DNA from: Devosia psychrophila
Lineage (GTDB): Bacteria; Pseudomonadota; Alphaproteobacteria; Rhizobiales; Devosiaceae
Reading direction: 5' to 3'
Assembly: GCF_000971275.1 (NCBI RefSeq)
Contig: NZ_LAPV01000141.1
Coordinates: 62,001 to 126,000 of the forward strand
Length of the DNA stretch: 64,000 nucleotides
The notes below the pieces were generated by a model. It ran no database searches. It was not told where the DNA came from and saw only the letters and a list, made by a program, of their open reading frames with translations. Within the stretch, counting starts at the first letter, position 1, and each line of letters begins with the position of its first letter. Positions 35,250-44,639 of the stretch are shown in pieces. A program made the translations under genes and the position numbers.

Positions 35250-36665
35250 TCACCCCAAGACCGCCTGCAGGCGCAGCGAGGCAATACGTTCCACCTGCGC
35301 GGTGGCGGTGGCGAATTCCTGCTCGGTGCTGTTGCCGAGGCGGTGTTCGAAGGCGGCGAGGATGCTGGGTTTGGTGTGGTCGCGGACGGCGATGATGAAG
35401 GGGAAGTGGAATTTTTCGACATAGGCGGTGTTGAGCGCAGTGAATTTTTCGCGTTCGTCGTCGGTCAGGGCGTCGAGACCGGCGGACTGTTGTTCGGCGG
35501 TGGATTCGGCAGTCAGGCGCTTGGCGGCGGCGAGCTTGCCAGCGAGGTCGGGGTGGGCGCAGAGGACGGCGAGGCGTTCTTCGGGGGTGGCCAGGCGGAA
35601 TTGCGTGCGCAACGCGAAATGCAAGCCGATTGCGGTGTCGTTGACCGGGGCCAGTTCGCCATCCCAGGCGCGTTCGGCGATCCAGGGGGAGTGCTCGAAG
35701 ATCGAGCCGTAGCGGGCGACGAAATCACCTTTGTCGAGCTGGGAGGGGATGACCTCGGGGGCGACGTAGGGGTGTTCGCTTGCCCAGTGCTCGGCGATGG
35801 CGAGGCGGGTGGGGACCCAGACCTTGTCGAAGCCGGTGATGTAATGGACGAACTTCTTGAGGCCCTGGAAGCGGCCGGGCTGGCCGACGAGGCGGCAATG
35901 GAGGCCCAGCGACATCATCTTGGGACTGCCGGCCCGGCCCTCGGCATAGAGGACGTCGAACGTGTCCTTGAGGAACTGGAAATATTCCTCGCCATTGTCG
36001 AAGCCCGGCCCGGTGACGAAGCGCATGTCGTTGGTCGAGAGGCTATAGGGAATGATCAGGTGCGGCTGGCCCTGATAGACGCGCCAATAGGGCAGGTCGT
36101 CGTCATAGGTATCGGAAATATAGGCAAAGCCGCCGGCTTCCGAGACCAGGTCCACCGTCTGCAAGGATGAGCGGCCGGTGTACCAGCCCCTGGGGCGCTC
36201 GCCCGTTGCTATGGTGTGAACGCGAATGGCTTCGGCGATCTGCTGGCGCTCTTCGTCGGCGGGCATATCCTTGTGCTGTACCCATTTGTAGCCGTGGCTG
36301 GCAATTTCCCATCCGGCCTCCTGCATGGCATGGAGCTGGGCTGGAGCGCGCATCAGGGCGGTGGCGACTCCATAAACGGTGACCGGCAGATTTACCTCGG
36401 TGAACAGGCGATGCAGCCGCCAGAAGCCGGCGCGGGCGCCATATTCGTACATGGATTCTACGTTGGCGTGACGCTGGCCGGGCCAGGGCACCGAGCCGAG
36501 CACGTCGACGAGGAAGGCCTCGGAGGCGGCGTCGCCATGCAGGATATTGTTTTCACCGCCCTCTTCGTAATTGAGCACGAACTGCACCGCCACATGGGCG
36601 CCACCGGGCCAGTTGGCGTGGGGCGGGGTCTGGCCGTAGCCATGCATGTCGCGGGGGTAGCGCAT
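35250..36665 (-). CDS. puuE: Fused allantoinase PuuE / OHCU decarboxylase UraD
   Basis: Bifunctional protein of 471 residues. Residues 1 to about 300 form the metal-independent polysaccharide-deacetylase-like allantoinase PuuE (RDMHGYGQTPPHANWPGGAHVAVQF, GWEIASHGYKW, GWYTGRSS). From about residue 305 the UraD domain begins (SQLDKGDFVARYGSIFEHSPWIAERAW) with HPDLAGKL and FIIAVRDHTKPSIL near the end. The two halves catalyse decarboxylation of OHCU to (S)-allantoin and its hydrolysis to allantoate, two successive steps. Such fusions are known in Rhizobiales. It is divergent from uraH, which makes OHCU. Confidence 0.93.
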   Translation of the reverse strand: MRYPRDMHGYGQTPPHANWPGGAHVAVQFVLNYEEGGENNILHGDAASEAFLVDVLGSVPWPGQRHANVESMYEYGARAGFWRLHRLFTEVNLPVTVYGVATALMRAPAQLHAMQEAGWEIASHGYKWVQHKDMPADEERQQIAEAIRVHTIATGERPRGWYTGRSSLQTVDLVSEAGGFAYISDTYDDDLPYWRVYQGQPHLIIPYSLSTNDMRFVTGPGFDNGEEYFQFLKDTFDVLYAEGRAGSPKMMSLGLHCRLVGQPGRFQGLKKFVHYITGFDKVWVPTRLAIAEHWASEHPYVAPEVIPSQLDKGDFVARYGSIFEHSPWIAERAWDGELAPVNDTAIGLHFALRTQFRLATPEERLAVLCAHPDLAGKLAAAKRLTAESTAEQQSAGLDALTDDEREKFTALNTAYVEKFHFPFIIAVRDHTKPSILAAFEHRLGNSTEQEFATATAQVERIASLRLQAVLG

Positions 36666-36814
36666 CGAGTCTGCTCTCGTCTGGTTCGTGCGGATAGTAT
36701 GAGTTCGGCGTCACAGAACAAGATGCACAAAAATGGACCAGATGGTAAAAAATGAGCATTGCGCAACGCGGTTGATGCGATAGTCTCACCCTGGGGTTAC
36801 AGACGGAGCAGCAC

Positions 36815-37171
36815 ATGGCGGGTAGTGGACGCCTCACTACGCATGTTTTGGACACCATGCACGGCAAGCCGGCGCGTGGCATGCGGATCGAACTGCATTA
36901 CGTGCATGACGATCATACGCACCACATCACCGACGGCTATACCAACGCCGACGGGCGGGTGGATGCGCCGCTGTTGACCCCGGAGCAGTTCGAAAAGGGC
37001 GAATACGAAATCCGCTTTCATGTGGGGCAGTATTACGAACGTCTGGGCACCGAGATCGAGACGCCATTCCTCAATGTGGTGCCGATCCGCTTCCAGATTT
37101 CCGAGGACAGCCACTATCACGTGCCGCTGCTGGTCAGCCCGTTTGCCTATTCGACCTATCGGGGGAGCTAG
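36815..37171 (+). CDS. uraH: 5-hydroxyisourate hydrolase (transthyretin-like)
   Basis: Enzyme of 118 residues that opens 5-hydroxyisourate to OHCU. The two family marks are HVLDT near the N-terminus and the C-terminal YRGS tetrapeptide; the histidine of the tail region HYHVPLLVSPFAYSTYRGS is also kept. A ribosome site CGGAGCAGCAC precedes the ATG. The xanthine dehydrogenase small subunit follows after 2 bases, so they are co-transcribed. Confidence 0.95.
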   Translation: MAGSGRLTTHVLDTMHGKPARGMRIELHYVHDDHTHHITDGYTNADGRVDAPLLTPEQFEKGEYEIRFHVGQYYERLGTEIETPFLNVVPIRFQISEDSHYHVPLLVSPFAYSTYRGS

Positions 37172-37173
37172 GC

Positions 37174-38640
37174 ATGACCGAGGTTTCGGGCGCCATTCGC
37201 TTCATCCTGAACAACCAGGAAATCAGCCTGACCGATGTGAAGCCGGACACGACCTTGCTCGATTGGCTGCGGCTGGATCGGCGGTTGCGCGGTTCCAAGG
37301 AAGGCTGCGCTGAGGGTGATTGCGGCGCCTGCACCGTGCTGATTGGCAGGTTGCTGGGTGAAGAGATCATCTATGACTCGGTGACGGCCTGCATCCGCTT
37401 TGTCGGCAGCCTGCATGGATCGCATGTGGTGACAGTAGAGCATCTGCGCGGCAAGGACGGCGTGTTGCATCCAGTGCAGCAGGCGATGGTGGATCACCAC
37501 GGTTCGCAATGCGGGTTTTGCACGCCGGGCTTCGTTATGAGCCTTTACGGGCTATGGATGCGCGACCCGGAGCCGAGCCAGACGGCAATCGAGAAGGCAC
37601 TGCAGGGTAACCTCTGCCGGTGCACCGGCTATGCGCCGATCATCCGGGCGGCCAAGGCGATTTCCACCTATGGTGCGCCGCAGGGAGACCCGCTGTGGGC
37701 CGAGCGAATTGCGCTCAAGGGCAAGATCAAGGCGATTACCGACGGAAAGCGGGTCGAGATCGGCGAGGGCGCCGAGCGGATCGTGGTGCCGGCCAACCTC
37801 GATGATTTTGCGGCGTTTTATGAGGCCAATCCGGGCGCGACCATCGTCAATGGCTCGACCGATGTGGGGCTGTGGGTGACCAAGCAGATGCGCTCGATTG
37901 GGCCGGTGGTGTTCATCAACCATCTGCAGGAACTCAAGCGCATCGCCGAAAATGACAGCGAAGTGCGGTTTTACGCCGGGGTGAGCTATTCCGAAGCGCT
38001 GCCGGTGATGGCGGCGAATTTTCCAGATATGGGCGAGCTGTGGAACCGCATTGCCGGCGAGCAAATCCGCAACATGGGGACCATCGGCGGCAATATTGCC
38101 AATGGTTCGCCGATCGGTGACACGCCGCCACCGTTCATTGCGCTGGGGGCCAAGCTGCATCTGCGCCGCGGGGAGCATCGGCGCGAGATCAAGCTGGAGG
38201 ATTATTTCATCGCCTATGGCAAGCAGGACCGGCAGCCGGGCGAGTTCGTCGAGAGCGTGACCATACCGCTGCTGCCGGTGGGCGAGCAGTTTGCCTGCTA
38301 CAAGATTTCGAAGCGGCGCGAGGAGGATATCTCGACGCTGTGCGGAGCGTTCCGGGTTTTCGTCAACGACCATGGCATGGTGGGCATGGCGCGGATTGCC
38401 TTTGGCGGCATGGCAGCGACGCCGAAGCGGGCCAAGGCGGTGGAAGCCGCACTGGTGGGCAGGCCGTGGACGCAGGAGACTGTGGCGGCGGCGATGGCGG
38501 TGTTTGGCGAGGATTATCAGCCGATATCGGATATGCGTGCCAGCGCGGATTATCGCCTGCTGACGGCGCAGAACCTGCTGCAGCGGTTTTATCTGGACAG
38601 CACCGGGCACGGGCAGCGACTGCGGCGGGAGGTGGCATGA
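37174..38640 (+). CDS. xdhA: Xanthine dehydrogenase small subunit (2Fe-2S and FAD)
   Basis: Subunit of 488 residues. Residues 1-80 form a plant-type ferredoxin domain with CAEGDCGACTV, then a second 2Fe-2S domain with CGFCTPGF and NLCRCTGY. The FAD-binding domain spans about 195-370 (FINHLQELKRI, GTIGGNIANGSPIGDTPP) and a CO-dehydrogenase-flavoprotein C-terminal domain ends it. It passes electrons from the molybdenum centre to NAD. The start follows the uraH stop by 2 bases. It overlaps xdhB by ATGA. Confidence 0.95.
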   Translation: MTEVSGAIRFILNNQEISLTDVKPDTTLLDWLRLDRRLRGSKEGCAEGDCGACTVLIGRLLGEEIIYDSVTACIRFVGSLHGSHVVTVEHLRGKDGVLHPVQQAMVDHHGSQCGFCTPGFVMSLYGLWMRDPEPSQTAIEKALQGNLCRCTGYAPIIRAAKAISTYGAPQGDPLWAERIALKGKIKAITDGKRVEIGEGAERIVVPANLDDFAAFYEANPGATIVNGSTDVGLWVTKQMRSIGPVVFINHLQELKRIAENDSEVRFYAGVSYSEALPVMAANFPDMGELWNRIAGEQIRNMGTIGGNIANGSPIGDTPPPFIALGAKLHLRRGEHRREIKLEDYFIAYGKQDRQPGEFVESVTIPLLPVGEQFACYKISKRREEDISTLCGAFRVFVNDHGMVGMARIAFGGMAATPKRAKAVEAALVGRPWTQETVAAAMAVFGEDYQPISDMRASADYRLLTAQNLLQRFYLDSTGHGQRLRREVA

Positions 38641-40958
38641 ACAAGCACCAGGCGCCTATCGTCATCGCAGCGCTGCATACGTCGACCCGGCATGACAGCG
38701 GGCCGAAACATGTGTCGGGCACGGCGGAATATATCGACGACATGATCGAGCCGGCGGGCACGATGCATGCGTATCTGGCGCTGTCGACCAAGCCGCATGC
38801 CGAGATCGTTTCGATTGATTATGCGGCGGTGAAGGCGTTTGCGGGCGTCATCGGGGTGCTGACGGCGGAGGATATTCCGGGCGAGAATGACGTGTCGCCG
38901 AGCCATCGGCATGATGAGCCGGTGTTTGCCACCGACAAGGTGCATTTTTGGGGGCAGCCGCTGTTTGCGGTGATTGCCGAGACGCGCGATGCAGCGCGGC
39001 GGGCGGCGCATCTGGCCAAGGTCGAGTATCGCGAGCTGCCATTTGCGACCAATGTGCGCGATGCGCAGGCGGCGGGTGGCAAGCTAGTGACCGATCCGCT
39101 GAAGCTCGAACGCGGCGATGTCGAGGCTGGTTTTGCCAAGGCGCCGCATCGGGTCAAGGGCAGTATCGAGATCGGCGGGCAGGATCACTTCTACCTGGAG
39201 GGACAGATTTCGCTGGCCATTCCGGGTGAGGATGAGGACGTCACGGTGTTTGCCTCGACGCAGCATCCGAGCGAAGTGCAACTGATGGTGGCGCAGGTGC
39301 TGGGCATTCGCCACCATGCGGTGACGATCCAGATCCGGCGCATGGGCGGTGGTTTTGGCGGCAAGGAAACCCAGGGCAACCTGTTTGCGGCGGTGGCAGC
39401 GCTGGCCGCGAAAAAGTGGAACCGCGCCTGCAAGATCCGGCCGGACCGCGACGACGACATGACGGCCACCGGCAAGCGGCACGATTTCGTGGTCGATTAT
39501 GACGTCGGCTATGACGATGACGGCAAGATTCATGTGGTGGATGCGGTCTATGGGGCGCGGGCGGGGTTCTCATCGGACCTGTCGGGGCCAGTGACCGACC
39601 GGGCGCTGTTTCATGCGGACAATGCCTATTGGTATCCGGCAGTGCGGGTGCAGTCGCAGCCGCTTTATACCAACACGGTGTCGAACACGGCGTTTCGGGG
39701 TTTTGGCGGACCGCAGGGGATGCTGGCGGCGGAGCGGTTGGTCGAGGACATTGCCTATGCGCTGGGGCGCGATCCGCTGGAGATCCGCAAGGCAAATTTT
39801 TATGGCACCGACACGGATAATGTGACGCCGTATCACCAGACGGTGGAGGACAATATCATCCATCGCGTGGTGGATGAGCTGGAGGCGTCGTCAGACTACC
39901 AGGCGCGGCGGGCGGCGATCATCAAGTATAATGCGGGCAGCCCGATCCTCAAAAAGGGCATCGCGCTGACGCCGGTCAAGTTCGGCATCTCTTTCACGGC
40001 CACCTGGTACAATCAGGCTGGCGCGCTGGTGCATGTGTACAAGGACGGGTCCATTCATCTCAGCCACGGCGGCACGGAGATGGGGCAGGGCCTCTATATC
40101 AAAGTGGCGGCGGTGCTGGCCGATGCGTTCGGTGTCGGTCTGGACGTGGTCAAGATCATGGCGACGACGACGGGCAAGGTGCCAAACACTTCGGCCACGG
40201 CGGCGTCGTCGGGTTCAGACCTCAATGGCATGGCGGCCTGGGATGCGGCGCGGCAGATCAAGGAGCGGTTGGTCAAGCATGCGGCCAAGCTGCACCAGGT
40301 CGCGGAATCCGAGATCGAGTGGGTGCAGGGCGGTATCCAGGCTGGAGACCAGTTCGTGCCGTTCGCCGAGCTGGCAGCGTCGGCCTATCTGAACCGAGTG
40401 CAACTGTCGGCTGCGGGGTTCTACGAGACGCCGAAGATCCATTGGGATCGGGCGACGGGGCGCGGGCATCCGTTCTATTATTTTGCCTATGGGGCTTCGG
40501 CGAGCGAAGTGACGATAGATACGCTGACCGGGGAATATACCGTCGATCGGGTGGATATCCTGCACGACGTGGGGCGCTCGCTCAATCCGGCCATCGACCT
40601 GGGGCAGGTCGAAGGCGGGTTCATCCAGGGTATGGGCTGGCTGACCACCGAGGAGCTGGTTTGGGACGCCAAGGGCGAACTGCGCACCAAGGCGCCGTCG
40701 ACCTACAAGATACCGCTGGCCAGCGATGTGCCGCCGATTTTCAACGTGCGGCTGGCGGAATGGTCGATCAATAAGGAGCCGACCATTGGGCGCTCCAAGG
40801 CCGTCGGCGAGCCGCCCCTGATGCTGGCGATGAGCGTGGTCGAGGCGCTGTCGATGGCGGTGGCGAGCGTGGCGGACTATAGAATTGCGCCGCGGATGAA
40901 TACGCCGGTGACGCCGGAGCGGGTGCTGATGGGTGTGCAGCGGATGAAACGAAGATGA
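38637..40958 (+). CDS. xdhB: Xanthine dehydrogenase molybdenum-binding subunit
   Basis: Large subunit of 773 residues that oxidises hypoxanthine and xanthine to urate in the cytosol. Seen: HVSGTAEYIDD at the start, the Moco-binding GGGFGGKE, FRGFGGPQG, and a glutamate-bearing GRSKAVGEPPLMLA near the C-terminus, the active-site region of xanthine dehydrogenases. The longer upstream frame is the shadow of xdhA; the start at 38637 overlaps its stop. Followed by a family A repeat, then xdhC. Confidence 0.95.
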   Translation: MNKHQAPIVIAALHTSTRHDSGPKHVSGTAEYIDDMIEPAGTMHAYLALSTKPHAEIVSIDYAAVKAFAGVIGVLTAEDIPGENDVSPSHRHDEPVFATDKVHFWGQPLFAVIAETRDAARRAAHLAKVEYRELPFATNVRDAQAAGGKLVTDPLKLERGDVEAGFAKAPHRVKGSIEIGGQDHFYLEGQISLAIPGEDEDVTVFASTQHPSEVQLMVAQVLGIRHHAVTIQIRRMGGGFGGKETQGNLFAAVAALAAKKWNRACKIRPDRDDDMTATGKRHDFVVDYDVGYDDDGKIHVVDAVYGARAGFSSDLSGPVTDRALFHADNAYWYPAVRVQSQPLYTNTVSNTAFRGFGGPQGMLAAERLVEDIAYALGRDPLEIRKANFYGTDTDNVTPYHQTVEDNIIHRVVDELEASSDYQARRAAIIKYNAGSPILKKGIALTPVKFGISFTATWYNQAGALVHVYKDGSIHLSHGGTEMGQGLYIKVAAVLADAFGVGLDVVKIMATTTGKVPNTSATAASSGSDLNGMAAWDAARQIKERLVKHAAKLHQVAESEIEWVQGGIQAGDQFVPFAELAASAYLNRVQLSAAGFYETPKIHWDRATGRGHPFYYFAYGASASEVTIDTLTGEYTVDRVDILHDVGRSLNPAIDLGQVEGGFIQGMGWLTTEELVWDAKGELRTKAPSTYKIPLASDVPPIFNVRLAEWSINKEPTIGRSKAVGEPPLMLAMSVVEALSMAVASVADYRIAPRMNTPVTPERVLMGVQRMKRR

Positions 40959-41039
40959 GCATGGCGGTCATCTCGACATCACCCCCACCCTCATTCCCTC
41001 CCCACATGGGGGAGGGAGGCGCTGACTTTGGCATCGGAG

Positions 41040-41155
41040 TACCCCCACCTAGCCTCCCCCTGATAGGGGGAGGGACTTCTCCGCGTTTGAACCGCTATCG
41101 AGGCATACTCGATCAGCGCCTCCCCCTATCAGGGGGAGGCTGGGCGGAGGTATCC
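41040..41155. repeat. Palindromic repeat, family A copy 4
   Basis: TACCCCCACCTAGCCTCCCC... opens and CCTCCCCCTATCAGGGGGAGG... closes the element, as at 23041-23160 but with a different centre. A further partial unit (CCCTCCCCACATGGGGGAGGG) precedes it at 40995-41016. It lies between xdhB and xdhC. Confidence 0.75.
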
Positions 41156-41163
41156 CCTTCGAA

Positions 41164-42039
41164 ATGGGTCTGCCGCCCATGACCCGCAGCTCTGAGCTCA
41201 CCAGCTTCCTCGTCACAAACACCGACGTCATCGTCTGCGAACTGACGTCCGTGCGGGGTTCTTCCCCACGCGAGCAGGGGACGTTTATGTTGGTGGGCCG
41301 GAGCGCCTTGTTCGGAACCATCGGCGGCGGGGCGCTGGAATATATGGTGATCGAGCATGCGCGGCGGCTGATTGCCAATGGGCAGGCGGAAGACGCGATG
41401 GATGTGCCGCTGGGGCCGGAGATCGGCCAGTGCTGTGGCGGCCGGGTTGGCGTGAGCTTGGCTTATGCCGACGCTGACAAGCGGGTTGAACTGGCGAAAC
41501 TGGTGGCTGAGGTAGATGCGGCGCTGCCGCATGTCTATGTGTTTGGCGCCGGGCATGTCGGGCGGGCGCTGGCGCAGATATTGGCGATTTTGCCGGTGCA
41601 GCTTGAGGTGATCGACACGCGGCGGGAGGAGTTGGAGTTGCTGCCGAAGGGGATTACGGCGAGGATTGTGGCAATGCCCGAAGCGGTGGTGCGATCGGCG
41701 CCCCAGGGCAGCAGCTTCGTGATCCTGACTCATGATCATGCGCTGGATTTCCTGATTGCGCAGGAAGCGCTGGCGCGGCTCGATGCGCCCTATGTCGGCA
41801 TGGTCGGCAGCCAGACCAAGCGGGCGAAATTTTCTAGCTGGTTCAAGACGGAAGGTGGCGATGCCCGAGCCCTCGAACGACTGGTTTTGCCGATCGGCCA
41901 GCACGGCCTTGGGGATAAACGGCCGGCGGTTATCGCGGCACTGGCGGCGGCGGAAATTATGGTCCACATTGGTCAACGGGAAGCTGAGAATGTGCGGGCA
42001 CGCACCCCCAAGTCATTGGGGGTGGTGATTGGACGCTAG
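41164..42039 (+). CDS. xdhC: Xanthine dehydrogenase accessory protein XdhC
   Basis: Protein of 291 residues that binds molybdenum cofactor and helps its sulfuration and insertion into XdhB. The N-terminal part has ELTSVRGSSPREQGTFMLV and GTIGGGALEY; the C-terminal Rossmann-like part has VFGAGHVGRALAQIL and YVGMVGSQTKRAKF. A GGAGG 14 bases upstream lies inside the family A repeat. An in-frame ATG at 41179 is a possible alternative start. The ABC-transporter ATPase gene begins 2 bases after its stop. Confidence 0.9.
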   Translation: MGLPPMTRSSELTSFLVTNTDVIVCELTSVRGSSPREQGTFMLVGRSALFGTIGGGALEYMVIEHARRLIANGQAEDAMDVPLGPEIGQCCGGRVGVSLAYADADKRVELAKLVAEVDAALPHVYVFGAGHVGRALAQILAILPVQLEVIDTRREELELLPKGITARIVAMPEAVVRSAPQGSSFVILTHDHALDFLIAQEALARLDAPYVGMVGSQTKRAKFSSWFKTEGGDARALERLVLPIGQHGLGDKRPAVIAALAAAEIMVHIGQREAENVRARTPKSLGVVIGR

Positions 42040-42040
42040 T

Positions 42041-43573
42041 ATGCCGCATCGGCTTGAATTGACCGGTATTACCAAGGCCTTCCCAGGCGTTCTCGCCAAT
42101 GACAATGTCAGTTTTTCGGTACGGCCAGGCGAAATCCACGCCCTGCTGGGCGAAAACGGCGCCGGCAAATCCACCCTGGTCAAAATGATCTACGGCATCA
42201 TGCAGCCGGACGCGGGCGAAATCCGCTGGGACGGCGCGCCGGTGGTGGTGGCCAATCCCAAGGCCGCCCGCAAGCTCGGTATCGGCATGGTGTTCCAGCA
42301 TTTCTCGCTGTTCGAGGCGCTGACGGTGCTGGAGAATATCGCGCTGGGTATGGATGCGAAAATCCCTTCGCGCGAGCTCGAAGCGCGCATCCGAGAGGTG
42401 ATGACCAAATACGGCCTGCTGCTCGATCCGCACCGCACCGTAGCGACGCTATCGGTGGGCGAGCGCCAGCGCATCGAAATCGTGCGGGCGTTGTTGCTCG
42501 ATCCCAAGCTATTGATCATGGACGAGCCGACCTCGGTGCTGACGCCGCAGGAAGTGGCGCAATTGTTCGAGGTGCTGCGCAAGCTGGCGGCGCAGGGCTG
42601 TTCCATTCTCTACATTTCCCACAAGCTGCATGAAATCAAAGCGCTGTGCGACACGGCGACGATCCTGCGCGGCGGCAAGCTGGTCGATACCTGCGACCCA
42701 ACGCAGGAAACCTCGCGCTCGATGGCCGAGAAGATGATCGGCGCGGGGCTCAAGGATATCGTGCGGGCCGAGGGGCGCAGCATGGGCCTGCCCAAGCTGG
42801 TGGTATCGCGGCTTTCGACCAAGAAGACCGGCCATTTCGAAGTGCCGGTCGATAGCATCAGCTTCACCGTCAGGGCGGGCGAAATCTTCGGCATTGCCGG
42901 CGTAGCAGGCAATGGGCAGAACGCCTTGCTCGATGCTCTCTCGGGCGAAATTCTGGGCGACGACAAGGACGCCATTACCATCGACGGCTACGGCATCGGC
43001 CTGCTCGACACCACCGGGCGGCGCAAGCGCGGGCTTTGCGCTGTGCCCGAAGAGCGCAATGGCCACGCGGCAGTGGGCGACTTTTCGCTGAGCGACAATT
43101 CGATCCTGACGGCGCGTGACCGGCTCGGCATGGTGATGATGGGGCTGATCAATTCGGGCGCGGCGCGAACCTACACCGGCAAGGTGATCGCGGACTTTGC
43201 CGTCAAGGCGCTGGGGCCGTCGTCGATGGCGGGGTCGCTGTCGGGCGGTAATTTGCAGAAGTATATCATGGGCCGCGAAATCCTGCAGAAGCCCAGCGTG
43301 CTGGTGGTGAGCCAGCCGACCTGGGGGGTCGATGCGGGCGCGGCGGCGGCGATCCATCAGGCGCTGGTTGACCTCGCGGCAGCCGGTTCGGCTATCGTGG
43401 TGATCAGCCAGGATCTCGATGAGTTGCGGGCGCTGTGCGACACGCTGGCGGTGGTAAACATGGGGCAATTGAGCCCGGCCCGGCCGGTGGCCGAGGTGAG
43501 TATCGAAGAGATTGGCCTGCTGATGGGTGGCGTGCACGGTGCGACGGAGGCTTCCCATGCAATTCCGGCTTGA
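42041..43573 (+). CDS. ABC transporter ATP-binding protein, nucleoside/BMP type (duplicated ATPase)
   Basis: Tandem ATPase of 510 residues. The first half has Walker A GENGAGKST, signature LSVGERQRIEIVRAL and Walker B LLIMDEPTSVLTP. The second half has a degenerate P-loop GVAGNGQNALLDAL, signature LSGGNLQKYIMGREI and VLVVSQPTWGVDAGAA. This architecture belongs to the sugar/nucleoside (RbsA/NupA/YufO-like) class. The ATG at 42041 is chosen; a TTG at 42029 would overlap xdhC. The location between xdhC and puuD suggests purine or nucleoside import. Confidence 0.9.
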   Translation: MPHRLELTGITKAFPGVLANDNVSFSVRPGEIHALLGENGAGKSTLVKMIYGIMQPDAGEIRWDGAPVVVANPKAARKLGIGMVFQHFSLFEALTVLENIALGMDAKIPSRELEARIREVMTKYGLLLDPHRTVATLSVGERQRIEIVRALLLDPKLLIMDEPTSVLTPQEVAQLFEVLRKLAAQGCSILYISHKLHEIKALCDTATILRGGKLVDTCDPTQETSRSMAEKMIGAGLKDIVRAEGRSMGLPKLVVSRLSTKKTGHFEVPVDSISFTVRAGEIFGIAGVAGNGQNALLDALSGEILGDDKDAITIDGYGIGLLDTTGRRKRGLCAVPEERNGHAAVGDFSLSDNSILTARDRLGMVMMGLINSGAARTYTGKVIADFAVKALGPSSMAGSLSGGNLQKYIMGREILQKPSVLVVSQPTWGVDAGAAAAIHQALVDLAAAGSAIVVISQDLDELRALCDTLAVVNMGQLSPARPVAEVSIEEIGLLMGGVHGATEASHAIPA

Positions 43574-44639
43574 GAAGCGGCGCGAGCCATCGAAGTTGAT
43601 GAGCTATGCCACCCCGGTTGCGGCGGTGCTGCTGACCATGGTGTTGGGCGCCGTGATTTTCTCGGTAATCGGCTATGACGGCATCGGCGCGGTGCGGGAA
43701 ATTTTCCTGACGCCGCTGACCAATTCGTACAAGTGGCAGGACCTTGGGGTGAAAGCCGCGCCGTTGATCATCATCGGGGTCGGGCTTTCGATCGCCTATC
43801 GCGCCAATGTGTGGAACATCGGCGCCGAGGGGCAATATATCGTCGGCGGGCTGGCTGGCACCGGTATTGCGCTGCTGACCTGGGGCATGACCGGCTGGTG
43901 GATACTGCCACTGATGGTGCTGGCCGGGATGCTCGGCGGCATGGCCTATGCGTCGATACCGGCGCTGCTCAAGACCCGCCTCAACGTCAACGAAATCCTG
44001 ACTTCGCTAATGCTGACCTATGCCTCGGTGCAGTTGATCTACTATCTGATCCGCGCCCCGTGGAAGGACCCGATGGGCATGGGCTTTCCCCAGACCCGGC
44101 TGTTTTCCGAAGCGGCGCGGCTGCCGACGATCATACCGGGCACCATCGTGCATCTGGGCGTGCCGATTGCCGTACTGGTCGGGCTGGTCGCCTGGTTTAT
44201 CATGAGCAAGTCAGTGTTCGGCTATCGCATGCGCGTGGTCGGCGCGGCGCCTCATGCCGCGCGCTATGGCGGGTTTTCCGAGAACAGGACAATCTGGCTG
44301 GCCATGCTGGTCAGCGGGGGTCTCGCAGGTCTTGCGGGCGTGCTGGAAGTGGCCGGACCGTTCCAGCGCATGGTGCCGGGCTTCCCTACCAACTATGGAT
44401 TTACCGCCATCATCGTGGCCTTTCTCGGACGGCTTAACCCGCTGGGCGTCATCGTCGCCGGTGTGGTGCTGGCCATCACCTTTGTCGGTGGCGAGGTGGC
44501 TCAGACCACCATCGGGCTGCCCAATGCGGCGACCGGCATTTTCCAGGCAATGATGCTGTTCTTCCTGCTGGCCGGCGATATCCTCATCAAATACCGGCTA
44601 CGGCGCGTCATGCCGCAGGCCACGGCGGGGACAGCATAA
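43557..44639 (+). CDS. ABC transporter permease, nucleoside/BMP type
   Basis: Membrane subunit of 360 residues with about nine hydrophobic segments. The family sequence NVWNIGAEGQYIVGGLAGTG and LNVNEILTSLMLTYASVQLIYYLIRAPWKDP is typical of YufP-like nucleoside permeases. Its start lies 17 bases inside the ATPase gene and is preceded by GGAGG. The stop overlaps the second permease (TAATG). Confidence 0.9.
   Translation: MQFRLEKRREPSKLMSYATPVAAVLLTMVLGAVIFSVIGYDGIGAVREIFLTPLTNSYKWQDLGVKAAPLIIIGVGLSIAYRANVWNIGAEGQYIVGGLAGTGIALLTWGMTGWWILPLMVLAGMLGGMAYASIPALLKTRLNVNEILTSLMLTYASVQLIYYLIRAPWKDPMGMGFPQTRLFSEAARLPTIIPGTIVHLGVPIAVLVGLVAWFIMSKSVFGYRMRVVGAAPHAARYGGFSENRTIWLAMLVSGGLAGLAGVLEVAGPFQRMVPGFPTNYGFTAIIVAFLGRLNPLGVIVAGVVLAITFVGGEVAQTTIGLPNAATGIFQAMMLFFLLAGDILIKYRLRRVMPQATAGTA

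Noticed and set aside
23041..41155. CRISPR array
   Set aside because: The GC-rich repeats are palindromic, irregularly spaced over kilobases and occur singly; there is no array and no cas gene.
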